A model generated the notes under the pieces. It was not told the origin of the DNA. It searched no databases and saw only the letters and a program-made list of their open reading frames with translations. A DNA stretch of 64,000 bases from Thiohalocapsa sp964524185 (lineage in GTDB: Bacteria; Pseudomonadota; Gammaproteobacteria; Chromatiales; Chromatiaceae), in NCBI GenBank assembly GCA_964524185.1, contig CAZGCI010000004.1, forward strand, positions 16,407 through 80,406, written 5' to 3'. The translations under genes were made by a program, and so were the position numbers. Positions 26,789 to 35,678 of the stretch are shown piece after piece. Position 1 is the stretch's first letter; every line of letters starts with the position of its first letter.

Positions 26789-28107
26789 CGACGGCGAGTG
26801 TCACGCGCGCCGGCAATGTCGGTGCCCTCGACACCAACGGCCGCGACGCTCGAGCACGCTCCGACTTCGCTCCGCCACGGCGCCGCCGCGACGACGCGGC
26901 CCTGCGCGCAGAACTCGAACGACTGCGCAAGGCGCATCTGCAGCGCGCACGCCGGGTCCTGGACGGGCCCCAGGGCGTGCGGCCCATGATTGATGGGCGC
27001 CGCGTGCTGTCGTTCTGCAGCAATGACTATCTTGGCCTCGCGGCACATCCGGTACTGGTGGAGGCCCTGCGCGACGGTGCAGCTCGCTACGGTGTCGGCA
27101 GCGGTGCGGCGCACCTGGTTACGGGCCACAGTGACGCCCACCGCCAGCTAGAAGAGGCGCTCGCCGCGTTCGTCGGCCGGCCCCGGGCACTGCTCTTCTC
27201 CACTGGCTACATGGCCAACCTGGGGGTCATCAGCGCCCTGTGCGGGCGCGGTGAGCCTGTCTACGCGGATCGGCTCAACCACGCCTCCCTCAATGACGGT
27301 GCCCTGCTCGCCGGACTGCGGCTGCACCGCTACCCGCATCTGGATATATCGGCGCTGGAGCGCCAACGGCGCGGGCGGGAGGCGGCCCTCTTGATTACCG
27401 ACGGCGTCTTCAGCATGGATGGCGATATGGCCCCGGTGCCGGACCTGGCCCGCATTGCCGCGGACGCTGGGGCCCGGGTGCTGGTGGACGATGCCCACGG
27501 CCTCGGTGTCGTGGGCCGCGGCGGGCGCGGCACCCTGGATGTGTGTCGGGAGCAGGGCTGGGACGATGACGGCTCGGTGATCCTCGTGGGCACACTGGGC
27601 AAGGCCTTCGGCGCCTTCGGTGCCTTCGTTGCCGCCAGCGACGCCGTCATCGAGACCCTGATTCAACGCGCCCGCCCGTACATCTACACAACGGCGTTGC
27701 CGCCTGCGGTGGCCCACGCCACGGCTGTCGCGCTCGCGCTGGCGGAGCGCGAGGACTGGCGCCGGGATCGCCTGCGCCAGCTCATCGCACAGTTCCGCGC
27801 TGGCGCCGCGGCGCTGGAGCTGCCACTCATGGCCTCGCCCACACCCATCCAACCTATCGTTGCCGGGGACGCCGAGACGGCATTGGCCTGGAGCCGTTTC
27901 CTGGAGGCCCACGGCGTGCTGGTGACGGCCATCCGCCCGCCGACGGTACCCAAAGGCGCGTCGCGGCTGCGCATCACGCTGTCCGCGGCGCATACCGAGG
28001 CGGACGTGGATCGGTTGCTGGCCCTGTTGGCGCAGCTCTCGAACAAGACAGGGCACAGGGCTGGCAGCGGGGGGCGAGGCGCCGCAGACGAGTCCGCGTG
28101 CGGATGA
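26785..28107 (+). CDS. bioF: 8-amino-7-oxononanoate synthase
   Basis: PLP-dependent enzyme condensing pimeloyl-ACP with alanine. The PLP lysine is Lys273 in LVGTLGKAFGAFG; other motifs are FCSNDYLGLAAHP, GSGAAHLVTGHS and VDDAHGLGVVG. At 440 residues it is about 50 longer than usual. The extra part is an N-terminal basic/Ala-rich stretch (about residues 1-36) before the normal start of the fold. It is translationally coupled to bioB and bioH by 4-bp overlaps. A downstream start cannot be excluded, but the coupling favours 26785. Confidence 0.94.
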   Translation: MTTASVTRAGNVGALDTNGRDARARSDFAPPRRRRDDAALRAELERLRKAHLQRARRVLDGPQGVRPMIDGRRVLSFCSNDYLGLAAHPVLVEALRDGAARYGVGSGAAHLVTGHSDAHRQLEEALAAFVGRPRALLFSTGYMANLGVISALCGRGEPVYADRLNHASLNDGALLAGLRLHRYPHLDISALERQRRGREAALLITDGVFSMDGDMAPVPDLARIAADAGARVLVDDAHGLGVVGRGGRGTLDVCREQGWDDDGSVILVGTLGKAFGAFGAFVAASDAVIETLIQRARPYIYTTALPPAVAHATAVALALAEREDWRRDRLRQLIAQFRAGAAALELPLMASPTPIQPIVAGDAETALAWSRFLEAHGVLVTAIRPPTVPKGASRLRITLSAAHTEADVDRLLALLAQLSNKTGHRAGSGGRGAADESACG

Positions 28108-28907
28108 ACGGCCCATCAGCCCGCAACGCAACCCAACGCGTGCCGCTGGTGCTGCTGCACGGCTGGGGCATGAACGCCGGCGTCTGGGACGGGCTTCCGG
28201 AGGCGCTTACCCAGCGTTTCGAGCCAATTGCGCTGGATTTGCCGGGCCACGGCGGCGCGCCATTCTCCGCCGAGCAATGGTCCTTGGATCGCTGGGCCAA
28301 GGCCTGCCTAAAGCAAGCCGAGGCGCGGTTAGCAGACGGGGCGCAGAGCGGGGCGGTCTGGCTTGGCTGGTCACTGGGGGGGCTCATCGCGCTGCAGGCG
28401 GCTCGGCTCGCCCCTAAACGCATCGGGGCCCTGGTGCTCATGTCGGCTACGCCGCGGTTCGTGCGGGCCGTGGACTGGCAGGTGGCAATGCCCGAGGGCA
28501 CCTTGGCGCAATTCCACGCTGGGCTGCTCGCGGATCCGAGCGGCACGCTGGAACGCTTCCTGGCCCTGCAGGTCCGAGGCTCAGACGATGCCCGCAGCCT
28601 GCTGCGTCGGCTGCGCGCGGGTATGGCCGAACGTCCAGCGCCAGACGCGGCCGCGCTCGAGCGGGGCCTGGAACTCCTGCGGGAAGAGGATCTGCGCGGG
28701 CCGTTACCGGACATTCGTCCGCCGTCGCTTTGGCTCTTTGGCGAGCGCGACACCCTCGTACCCGCCGCGGCCGCCGCGCGCGTTGCGCTGCTCATGCCGG
28801 AGGCCGAGGTGCGCGTGCTACAGGGCGCTGCACATGCGCCGTTGCTCTCGCACGGGGTCGAGGCCGCCGGCGCCATCATCGAGTTTCTCGATAGGATTGC
28901 CCCATGA
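28104..28907 (+). CDS. bioH: Pimeloyl-ACP methyl ester carboxylesterase
   Basis: 267-residue alpha/beta hydrolase that frees pimeloyl-ACP from its methyl ester. Motifs: LVLLHGWGMNAGVWD (oxyanion region), nucleophile Ser90 in GWSLGG, acid in GERDTLVP and histidine in GAAHAPLLSH. The ATG at 28104 overlaps the bioF stop as ATGA, the pattern used throughout this operon; a GTG two codons earlier is also possible. Its place next to bioC supports BioH over other esterases. Confidence 0.92.
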   Translation: MNGPSARNATQRVPLVLLHGWGMNAGVWDGLPEALTQRFEPIALDLPGHGGAPFSAEQWSLDRWAKACLKQAEARLADGAQSGAVWLGWSLGGLIALQAARLAPKRIGALVLMSATPRFVRAVDWQVAMPEGTLAQFHAGLLADPSGTLERFLALQVRGSDDARSLLRRLRAGMAERPAPDAAALERGLELLREEDLRGPLPDIRPPSLWLFGERDTLVPAAAAARVALLMPEAEVRVLQGAAHAPLLSHGVEAAGAIIEFLDRIAP

Positions 28908-29800
28908 ACGCCATCGACAAGGCTGCCGCCCGCCGCGCGTTCGACGCCGCTGCCGACGGCTACGAGGCCGTCGCGGTCCTCCAGCGTGAGATCGGCAACC
29001 GCATGCTGGAGCGGCTCGGGTACATTCGCCTCGCCCCAAAACGCGTGCTGGATCTCGGCTGCGGCACCGGGCTCGCGTTGGACGGGCTCGCCCGGCGCTA
29101 CCGGCGCGCGGAGCTCATCGCCCTGGATTTTGCGCCCGGCATGCTCGATCACGCCCGCCGCCGCGGCCACTGGCTGAACCGCCCGCGCTTGGTCTGCGCC
29201 GACGCCGAACAGCTGCCGCTGGCGGATGACTCGGTGGACTTGGTCTTTTCGAATGCGACGCTGCAGTGGGTCAATGACCTGGATGCCACCTTCCGCGAGC
29301 TGCTGCGGGTGTTGCGCCCCGGCGGGCTCCTTCTGTTCAGCACCTTCGGCCCCGATACGCTCCAGGAACTGCGCGCGGCATGGGCCGATGTGGATCAGGG
29401 TGAGCACGTCAGCCCGTTCCTCGACCTGCATGACATTGGTGATGCCCTGGTGCGCGCTCGCTTTGCGGACCCGGTCATGGATGTTGAGCGCATGACGCTC
29501 ACCTATCCCGACATCTTTGGCCTCATGCGCGACCTCAAGCAGCTCGGCGCGCACAATGCGCTCGCCGGCCGAGCCCGGGGCCTAACGGGGCGCCGCCGCC
29601 TCGCGGCATTGGCGCAAGCCTACGAGCGTGAGCGACGTGGCGGCCGCCTACCTGCCACCTACGAGGTGGTTCACGGCCATGCCTGGGTCACAGCCAAGGC
29701 GCAGCGGCAGTTTGCGACGAGCGATGGCGTTGCCATTCCGCTGGATGCCGTCGCCGGGCGTCAGCGGCGTGGGAAGAGCGCAGTTGGGGGGCGGCGATGA
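28904..29800 (+). CDS. bioC: Malonyl-ACP O-methyltransferase
   Basis: 298-residue SAM-dependent methyltransferase that primes pimeloyl synthesis by methylating malonyl-ACP. The SAM-binding motif is VLDLGCGTGLALDGLARRY; later DLVFSNATLQWVNDLDATF and GGLLLFSTFGPDTLQELR are typical of BioC. It starts in the bioH stop (ATGA). A slightly extended Arg/Gly-rich C-terminus reaches into the bioD start. Confidence 0.94.
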   Translation: MNAIDKAAARRAFDAAADGYEAVAVLQREIGNRMLERLGYIRLAPKRVLDLGCGTGLALDGLARRYRRAELIALDFAPGMLDHARRRGHWLNRPRLVCADAEQLPLADDSVDLVFSNATLQWVNDLDATFRELLRVLRPGGLLLFSTFGPDTLQELRAAWADVDQGEHVSPFLDLHDIGDALVRARFADPVMDVERMTLTYPDIFGLMRDLKQLGAHNALAGRARGLTGRRRLAALAQAYERERRGGRLPATYEVVHGHAWVTAKAQRQFATSDGVAIPLDAVAGRQRRGKSAVGGRR

Positions 29801-30474
29801 GCGGCGTCTTGGTCATCGGCACCGACACCGGTGTTGGCAAGACCGAGGTCGCCGCCGGCCTGCTCGCAGGCCTCAAGACGCGCGGCATGACCGCCGTCGG
29901 CATGAAGCCCGTGGCCTCTGGGTGCGCCTCTGGGCCGCAGGGCCTCAGGTCCGACGACGCCATCAAGCTGCTGGCCGCCGGCAGCATCGATGCCGCGTAC
30001 GAGGACGTGAACCCTTACGCGCTCGCAGACCCCATAGCGCCCCATATTGCCGCCGGCCAAGTGGGTGTTGACATCGAGCTCGGGCGTATCCGGACGGCCT
30101 ATGCGGCGCTCGCCAAGCAGGCCGATCGCGTCATTGTGGAGGGCGTTGGCGGGTGGCGGGTGCCGTTGGGTCCGGCCTTGGCGGTGAGCGATTTGCCCAA
30201 CGCCCTGGGCATCCCGGTGGTCCTGGTGGTGGGGCTTCGGCTCGGCTGCCTCAACCACAGCCTGCTCACGGCCGAGAGTATCCGCGCCCGCGGGGTGCGT
30301 CTGTTGGGTTGGATCGCCAATGAAGTCGACCCAGACATGCGGGCCCGGGACGAGAACATCGCGACCCTCGCCGCACTCATCGATGCACCGAGCCTGGGCG
30401 TGGTGCCGCGTTTGGATCTGCCCAAACCGGCGGTGGTCGCCGAATACCTGAGCCTGGAGCCGTTGCTGCGCTGA
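29797..30474 (+). CDS. bioD: Dethiobiotin synthetase
   Basis: 225-residue ATP-dependent ligase forming the ureido ring. P-loop GTDTGVGKTE (Lys15), KPVASGC, and VEGVGGWRVPL are family motifs, with later GWIANEVDPDM. It is last in the operon and overlaps bioC by 4 bp. BioA, needed between BioF and BioD, is not encoded in the window. Confidence 0.95.
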   Translation: MSGVLVIGTDTGVGKTEVAAGLLAGLKTRGMTAVGMKPVASGCASGPQGLRSDDAIKLLAAGSIDAAYEDVNPYALADPIAPHIAAGQVGVDIELGRIRTAYAALAKQADRVIVEGVGGWRVPLGPALAVSDLPNALGIPVVLVVGLRLGCLNHSLLTAESIRARGVRLLGWIANEVDPDMRARDENIATLAALIDAPSLGVVPRLDLPKPAVVAEYLSLEPLLR

Positions 30475-30819
30475 GCGCGACCCATGCCTCGGCACTGGCC
30501 GCGACCCTCGTGACGAATAAGGTCCGAGGGTGTTTGAGGCCAGACGGCGGATGCGTGGAGCAATGATTGTACGGGGAATGACGGCCCCGGGCGCCCTACC
30601 GTCGAGCGCAGCCAGCCGACTTGTTCTCTAGAAGGGTGCCAGAGCAGCTTCGGTTGTGGCCACTGCCGCACTCGCACAGTTCAGGTGCGGTAGGGTTGTC
30701 CTCCCATGCTAAGCTCCTGGATGGCCCGGCAGCCTTCGCGCCGGCCCCCATTTGGCCGGTTTCGCCCGGCCACTGCCTTATCGGCCTTGTGCCTGATGCA
30801 AGCCCCAGGAGCTCAAGCC
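30475..30819. other. bioD-dacB intergenic region
   Basis: 345 bp without a convincing gene. The reverse strand near 30600-30660 can encode a CECGSGH motif reminiscent of SEC-C zinc-binding domains, but without a good start or ribosome site. The dacB frame is open upstream to 30706. Confidence 0.5.
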
Positions 30820-32058
30820 ATGCCTGTTTTGACTGCGCGCTCCCCAAGCGTGACACCCGTCTTCCGTCGTCGACCCATCCAGCGCTTCATTGGCGCCTTG
30901 GCGCTGCTATCGGCTGCGGCTGTCCAGGCCGATCCCATCGGTCAGGCGCTCGCGCTGGGCAACGCGAGCCTCGTGGTAGCGGAGGGCGGGCGCGCGGTCA
31001 TCGCCCACAATGCCGACAGCAGCCTGGTACCCGCGTCGACCATGAAGCTGCTGACGGCGCTCGCGGCCATCGAGCGCTGGGGGCTCGAGCATCGGTTCAC
31101 GACGGAGTTTCGGCGCGCGCGTGACGGGCGACTGTGGGTGGTGGGTCGCGGCGACCCCTACCTGGTATCCGAAGAGCTGGACCAAGCCGTGCAGAGCCTC
31201 AAGCGCCAGGGCGTGACCAGCGTCAACGGCATCGGCCTCGATGACACGCTGTTCCTTGCCGGGGACCGCATCCCCGGGCGTTCCTTGAGCCATAACCCCT
31301 ATGACGCGCCGGTCACAGCCTTGGCAGTGAACTTCAATACCGTGAACGTCAATGTCACCGGCGGCAGCGTGCGCAGTGCCGAGGCGCAGACCCAGCTCAC
31401 ACCCACTGCCCGGCGGATGGGCGCCGCGATGGGCGCGGGGGCACACCGGGTCAACCTCAAGACCCGCGACAATGCGCTGAACCATTTCGGCGAGCTACTC
31501 CAAGCCAAGCTGGCGGCTGCGGGGGTGCGGGTGCAGGGGGACGTCCAGGTGGGCCGGGCGCCGGCGAGTGCAGAGCTGGTGCTAACGCATGCCAACAGCC
31601 GTGCCCTCTCCACGGTGTTAGAGAACATGCTGGATTACTCCACCAACTTCGTCGCTAACGACCTGTTCCTGCTGCTCGGCGAGCGTGGCGGCCAGAGCAG
31701 CATGGCGCAGTCCCAGCAAGTCATGGAGGACTGGGCGCGGAACAAGTTTGGCTGGCGCAGCTTCGCCATTGAGGATGGCGCGGGCCTGTCCCGCGGTAAT
31801 CGGCTCAGCGGACGCCAGCTGGTCGACGTGCTGGGCGCCATGGAGCCTTATCGTAATCTGGTGCCGGCACAGAAAGGCAACCCGAACGTGCGGGCCAAGA
31901 CCGGCACACTCCGGGGTGTCAGCTGCTACGCGGGCTGGGTTCGCCGCGATGGCCGCTGGGCTCCGTTTAGTCTGCTCATCAATCAGCCGGTAGGGTACGG
32001 GTTCCGCAACCAGGTGGCGAGCGCCCTCGCGACGGCGCCGACACTGGCGCGGTACTGA
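30820..32058 (+). CDS. dacB: D-alanyl-D-alanine carboxypeptidase/endopeptidase, PBP4 family
   Basis: 412-residue peptidase S13 enzyme trimming and cleaving peptidoglycan cross-links in the periplasm. A signal peptide runs to about residue 37 (FRRRPIQRFIGALALLSAAAVQA). The active-site triad of motifs is complete: SxxK at Ser73-Lys76 (PASTMK), SxN at Ser274-Asn276 (DYSTNF) and KTG at Lys360. AGGAG 9 nt upstream fixes the start at 30820 rather than the ATG at 30706. It is followed 10 bp later by an HtrA-like lipoprotein. Confidence 0.93.
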   Translation: MPVLTARSPSVTPVFRRRPIQRFIGALALLSAAAVQADPIGQALALGNASLVVAEGGRAVIAHNADSSLVPASTMKLLTALAAIERWGLEHRFTTEFRRARDGRLWVVGRGDPYLVSEELDQAVQSLKRQGVTSVNGIGLDDTLFLAGDRIPGRSLSHNPYDAPVTALAVNFNTVNVNVTGGSVRSAEAQTQLTPTARRMGAAMGAGAHRVNLKTRDNALNHFGELLQAKLAAAGVRVQGDVQVGRAPASAELVLTHANSRALSTVLENMLDYSTNFVANDLFLLLGERGGQSSMAQSQQVMEDWARNKFGWRSFAIEDGAGLSRGNRLSGRQLVDVLGAMEPYRNLVPAQKGNPNVRAKTGTLRGVSCYAGWVRRDGRWAPFSLLINQPVGYGFRNQVASALATAPTLARY

Positions 32059-32068
32059 GGCCGACGGC

Positions 32069-32986
32069 ATGGGCTGCGACCCGGCGTTGGCAATGTTGCG
32101 GCCTTCCGGTGACGGGTTGCTGCGGGGGCTGGCCCTGCTGTCGGGTCCGGTGTTGGCCCCGGTATTGGCCCTCCTGCTAGCCACGCTCCTCGTCGGCTGT
32201 ACCACCTGGCCGGCAACCTCGGATCGCGGCACCGTCGCCGTAACGCAACAGCGTGCGCCCCTTGCCGCCAGCTATTGGAAGACCGATGGCGGCTACCCGT
32301 CGCTCGCGCCCCTGCTCAAGCGCGTCACGCCAGCGGTGGTGAACGTCGCGGTGATTGCCGATGTGTCTCTGGAGGACCACCCCTTCCTGACGGACCCTGC
32401 CTTCCGGCGCTTCTTGGAACAGTTTGATATCGAGCCGCCAACTCCCGAGGAGCTGCGTCGGCGCGAAAGTGTCGGCTCCGGTGTCATCATCGACGCCCGG
32501 CGCGGACTGGTGGTCACCAATGCGCATGTCATCGAGGACGCGCGGGATATCACCGTGACCCTCAAGGACCGTCGCAGCTTTAAGGCGCGGCTCGTCGGCC
32601 GCGATCCGGGTACGGATGTTGCCGTGCTGCGGATCATGCCATTGGATGCCCCCGACTTGGACTTCGCAGACTCCAATGACCTAGAGGTAGGCGACTTCGT
32701 GCTCGCCATCGGTAACCCCTTTGGTCTCGGTCAGACCGTGACCTCTGGCATCGTTAGCGCCGTCGGCCGCACGGGCATCGCCGACGACAGCCTGGGCGAG
32801 CTGATTCAGACCGACGCCTCCATCAACCCAGGCAACTCGGGCGGCCCGCTCATTGATCTGGCCGGGCGCATCGTCGGCATCAACACGGCCCTCATTGGCC
32901 CCACCGGCGGCAACGTGGGTATTGGCTTCTCGGTGCCCGCGAATCGCGTGCAGCGCGCAGTGCAGCGCATGGTGGGTGGGCCTTAG
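32069..32986 (+). CDS. PDZ-less trypsin-like serine protease lipoprotein, HtrA/DegP relative
   Basis: 305-residue S1C-type protease. A hydrophobic N-terminus ends in lipobox LLVGC (Cys44), predicting a lipid anchor. The catalytic triad is His153 (VVTNAHVI), Asp183 (GTDVAVLR) and Ser257 (INPGNSGGP). The protein stops 48 residues after the serine, at VPANRVQRAVQRMVGG, exactly where DegP/DegQ would continue into PDZ domains. It has none. It lies 10 bp after dacB, so the two are probably co-transcribed. Its target might include envelope enzymes such as PBP4 (inference). Confidence 0.9.
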   Translation: MGCDPALAMLRPSGDGLLRGLALLSGPVLAPVLALLLATLLVGCTTWPATSDRGTVAVTQQRAPLAASYWKTDGGYPSLAPLLKRVTPAVVNVAVIADVSLEDHPFLTDPAFRRFLEQFDIEPPTPEELRRRESVGSGVIIDARRGLVVTNAHVIEDARDITVTLKDRRSFKARLVGRDPGTDVAVLRIMPLDAPDLDFADSNDLEVGDFVLAIGNPFGLGQTVTSGIVSAVGRTGIADDSLGELIQTDASINPGNSGGPLIDLAGRIVGINTALIGPTGGNVGIGFSVPANRVQRAVQRMVGGP

Positions 32987-33014
32987 CCGATCCGGAAACG
33001 ATGCGCGTTGCAGC

Positions 33015-33263
33015 TCAGCCGCCGGTCACCGGCGGAAAGAAGGCCAGCTCATCGCCGTCGGCAACGGGTGTGTCGGGGCCAGCCATATGCTGATTCACGG
33101 CCGTGAGCACCGGCCGGCCGTCGTCGAGTGCCGCCCACACGCCGCCACGGGCGTGCAAATGGGCGCGGATGTCCCTGACGCTGCCGGCCTGTTCCGGCGC
33201 CAGCACCTCTTCGGCGATACCCAGTTGCTCGCGCAGGCTGGCGAAGTAGCGTATGTGTATCAC
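33015..33263 (-). CDS. moaD: Molybdopterin synthase sulfur-carrier subunit
   Basis: 82-residue ubiquitin-like protein that donates sulfur in molybdopterin synthesis. It starts MIHIRYFASLREQLG and ends in the required double glycine, FFPPVTGG, which is adenylated and thiocarboxylated. Its ATG overlaps the moeA stop by 4 bp. The partner moaE is not in this window. Confidence 0.94.
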   Translation of the reverse strand: MIHIRYFASLREQLGIAEEVLAPEQAGSVRDIRAHLHARGGVWAALDDGRPVLTAVNQHMAGPDTPVADGDELAFFPPVTGG

Positions 33264-34513
33264 CCCATCAGCTCCGAGAAGGGGATGAAGTTGACGGGCT
33301 CGCCGGCACGCAAGGGTTGGTTTTCCACCAGCTCGACGAGGCCGTCGGCCCAGGTGAGGGAGGTGAGATCTGCCGATGAGCGGCTTGGAAAGACCTCCAC
33401 GATGGCCTCATCGGTGCTGTCCGGCACCAGTCGTGCCCGCTGATACTCCCGTCGTTTGTCGGGCTTCGGCCAGTCGAAGCCGGCGCGGGCCGGGATGCGC
33501 CGTGGCGTCGGCACCGGGTCAAGCCCCTGCATCCGTTGAATAAATGGCCGTGCGAACAGGCAGAAGGTCACGAACAGCGATACCGGATTGCCCGGACTGC
33601 CGATGAACGGGGTGTCTTGGATATGGCCGAAGGCGAGCGGTCGGCCCGGGCGCATGGCGACGCTCCAGAGGTCCAGACGGCCGAGCGCTGCCACCGCAGG
33701 GCGAACATGATCTTCTTCACCGACGGACACGCCGCCGCTGGCGAGGACGAGGTCTGCGCGTTGCGCACCCTCGGCGAGGGCAGCGTGGGTGGCCGTGCGA
33801 GTGTCCGGGACGATGCCGAGGTCGATCAGCTCGCAGCCCAGTCCAGCGAGTAGAGCGCGGAAGAGCGTGCGATTGGAATTGTAAATCTGGCCCGGCCCCA
33901 GTGCGTATCCTGGCTCGACCAGCTCGTCCCCGCTGGCGAAGATGGCCACCCGCAGCCGGCGGAAGACGGTGAGGGTCTCTGCGCCGACGGAAGCCGCAAC
34001 GGCAAGGTGTTGGGGGCCGAGCCGAACACCTGCCGGCAAGACCTCAGTGCCCGCCCGGAGTTGCTCGCCGCGGTAGCGGATGTTACGGCCGGTCGCAGTT
34101 GCGGCCGGCAGCCGCACCCGACTGTCGGCCATGGGCTCGCAGGCCTCCTGCACCACCACCGTGTCGGCGCCCACCGGCACCGGGGCGCCGGTGAAGATGC
34201 GTGCAGCGGTCCCTGGTGCGAGGGGCTCCGCGCGGCCGCCGGCGGGGATGCGTTGGGACACGGGCACGATCCCGCCGGGGGCGGCGGCGATGTCGGCGGT
34301 GCGCACGGCATAGCCGTCCATGGCGCTGTTGTCCCAGGAGGGCAGGTCGATGGGGCTTGCGACGGCGGCGGCGAGGATGCGGCCCTGGGCCTCTGCGAGG
34401 GTGACCGTCACTGGGTCTGCAAGCGGTTGCGCCAGCGACAACAATAGCTCCAGTGCCGCCTCGACGGCGAGCGGTGCCTTGGCGTCACCGCCGCAATCCT
34501 GCTCTGCGGCCAT
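33260..34513 (-). CDS. moeA: Molybdopterin molybdenumtransferase
   Basis: 417-residue MoeA, which inserts molybdate into adenylylated molybdopterin. Family motifs: WDNSAMDGYAVR, RIFTGAPVPVGADTVV, GAQRADLVLASGGVSVGEEDHV and GSPGNPVSLFVTFCLF. It lies 2 bp after moaB and overlaps moaD by 4 bp on the minus strand, forming a tight moaB-moeA-moaD operon. Confidence 0.95.
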   Translation of the reverse strand: MAAEQDCGGDAKAPLAVEAALELLLSLAQPLADPVTVTLAEAQGRILAAAVASPIDLPSWDNSAMDGYAVRTADIAAAPGGIVPVSQRIPAGGRAEPLAPGTAARIFTGAPVPVGADTVVVQEACEPMADSRVRLPAATATGRNIRYRGEQLRAGTEVLPAGVRLGPQHLAVAASVGAETLTVFRRLRVAIFASGDELVEPGYALGPGQIYNSNRTLFRALLAGLGCELIDLGIVPDTRTATHAALAEGAQRADLVLASGGVSVGEEDHVRPAVAALGRLDLWSVAMRPGRPLAFGHIQDTPFIGSPGNPVSLFVTFCLFARPFIQRMQGLDPVPTPRRIPARAGFDWPKPDKRREYQRARLVPDSTDEAIVEVFPSRSSADLTSLTWADGLVELVENQPLRAGEPVNFIPFSELMG

Positions 34514-34515
34514 GT

Positions 34516-35046
34516 TCAGCGCTCAACGAAGCGCGCGATGAGCTGCGCGAAGTTGCAGGGTTTGGTGCGGCTGTCCAGCTGCGGCAGCAGGATGCCTTCC
34601 CAGGCGGTCCGGCAGGCACCGGTAGAGCCGGGCAGGCAGAAGATTAGCGTGCCGTTGGCAATGCCCGCGAAGGCCCGGGACTGGACGGTGGACGCGCCGA
34701 TCTCCCCGTAAGAGAGATGGCGGAACAGCTCGCCAAAGCCCTCGATGGTCTTGTCGAACAGGGGCAGCACCGCCTCCGGCGTGCTGTCGCGGCCGGTGAT
34801 GCCCGTGCCGCCGGTGCTGATCACCACGCGCACGCCGGCATGGGCAATCCAGTGCGAGAACAGTGCCCGCAGTTGGTAGCGGTCGTCGCGGCAGATGACC
34901 TTCTCCACCACCCGATGGCCTGCGGCCTCGGCCTGCTCACGCAGATAGTCGCCGGAGGTATCGTTGGCCTCAGTGCGGCTGTCGGAGACGGTCAAGATCG
35001 CGAGCGACAGTGGGATGAAGGGGGCGTTCTCTGGGGTTTGGCTCAT
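34516..35046 (-). CDS. moaB: Molybdenum cofactor biosynthesis protein B
   Basis: 176-residue MoaB/Mog-fold protein. Motifs: ILTVSDSRTEANDTSGDYL, VVISTGGTGITGRDSTPEAV and the C-terminal LIFCLPGSTGACRTAWEGIL. The start at 35046 (MSQTPENAPF) fits the family; an in-frame ATG at 35124 adds an unrelated stretch. It opens the Moco gene group. Confidence 0.93.
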   Translation of the reverse strand: MSQTPENAPFIPLSLAILTVSDSRTEANDTSGDYLREQAEAAGHRVVEKVICRDDRYQLRALFSHWIAHAGVRVVISTGGTGITGRDSTPEAVLPLFDKTIEGFGELFRHLSYGEIGASTVQSRAFAGIANGTLIFCLPGSTGACRTAWEGILLPQLDSRTKPCNFAQLIARFVER

Positions 35047-35193
35047 GGCGCAACGACGCAGTAGGCAGTGCAGATGCGAGGGGCGAAACACGGACGACGA
35101 AGAACCGGCTGCGTCCCCGCCCACATCGTGAGGGCCAGAGCAGATCGGGCGCGACGCTGCGGTCTGTAACGCCTGGCTCCTCGCCGGAAGCTG

Positions 35194-35637
35194 CTAAATC
35201 CATTTCGGCACCAGGATCAGCAACCAGATGACAGTCGCGAATACGATGCTCGTGAACACGGCCGCCGACGCGATGTCCTTGGCCCGTGCCGATAGCTCGT
35301 GGCGCTCCGGGCCGATCCGATCCACATTGGCCTCGATGGCGGAGTTTAGCAGCTCCACAATGGGCACCAGGAGCAGGCTACCGACGAGCATGGCCCGCTC
35401 CACGGGGGATTCGCCGAGCCAGATGCCGAGCGGCAGCAGCGGGATCAATAAGAGCAATTCCTGTCGGAACGCCTCCTCAAGCTCGTAACACGCCTTGAGG
35501 CCCTGCATCGAGTAGCCGAGGGCAGAAATCACCCGCTTCCAGCCGTGGACGTTCCGGAGCGCCGCGGCGCTCCGGTCATCCATCGGCGGCTGCTGTGCGT
35601 CGTCCACAGGCGCTCGGGTGTCGTCGTCAGCCGCCAT
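35194..35637 (-). CDS. dgkA: Diacylglycerol kinase (small membrane type)
   Basis: 147-residue integral membrane kinase recycling diacylglycerol. Three membrane helices and the active-site strings EEAFRQELLLL, VELLNSAIEANVDR and ARAKDIASAAV are present. An N-terminal hydrophilic extension of about 28 residues makes it longer than E. coli DgkA (122). It starts 41 bp after gcvPB on the same strand, so it may be read from the gcv transcript. Confidence 0.93.
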   Translation of the reverse strand: MAADDDTRAPVDDAQQPPMDDRSAAALRNVHGWKRVISALGYSMQGLKACYELEEAFRQELLLLIPLLPLGIWLGESPVERAMLVGSLLLVPIVELLNSAIEANVDRIGPERHELSARAKDIASAAVFTSIVFATVIWLLILVPKWI

Positions 35638-35678
35638 TGCGCCCTAGGCAAGCGGTGGGGATGCCGCGCAGGTCGGTG

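Noticed and set aside
27974..29554. 526-codon open frame on the minus strand
   Set aside because: Opposite bioH and bioC, with no recognisable domain and skewed composition; a GC-driven shadow.
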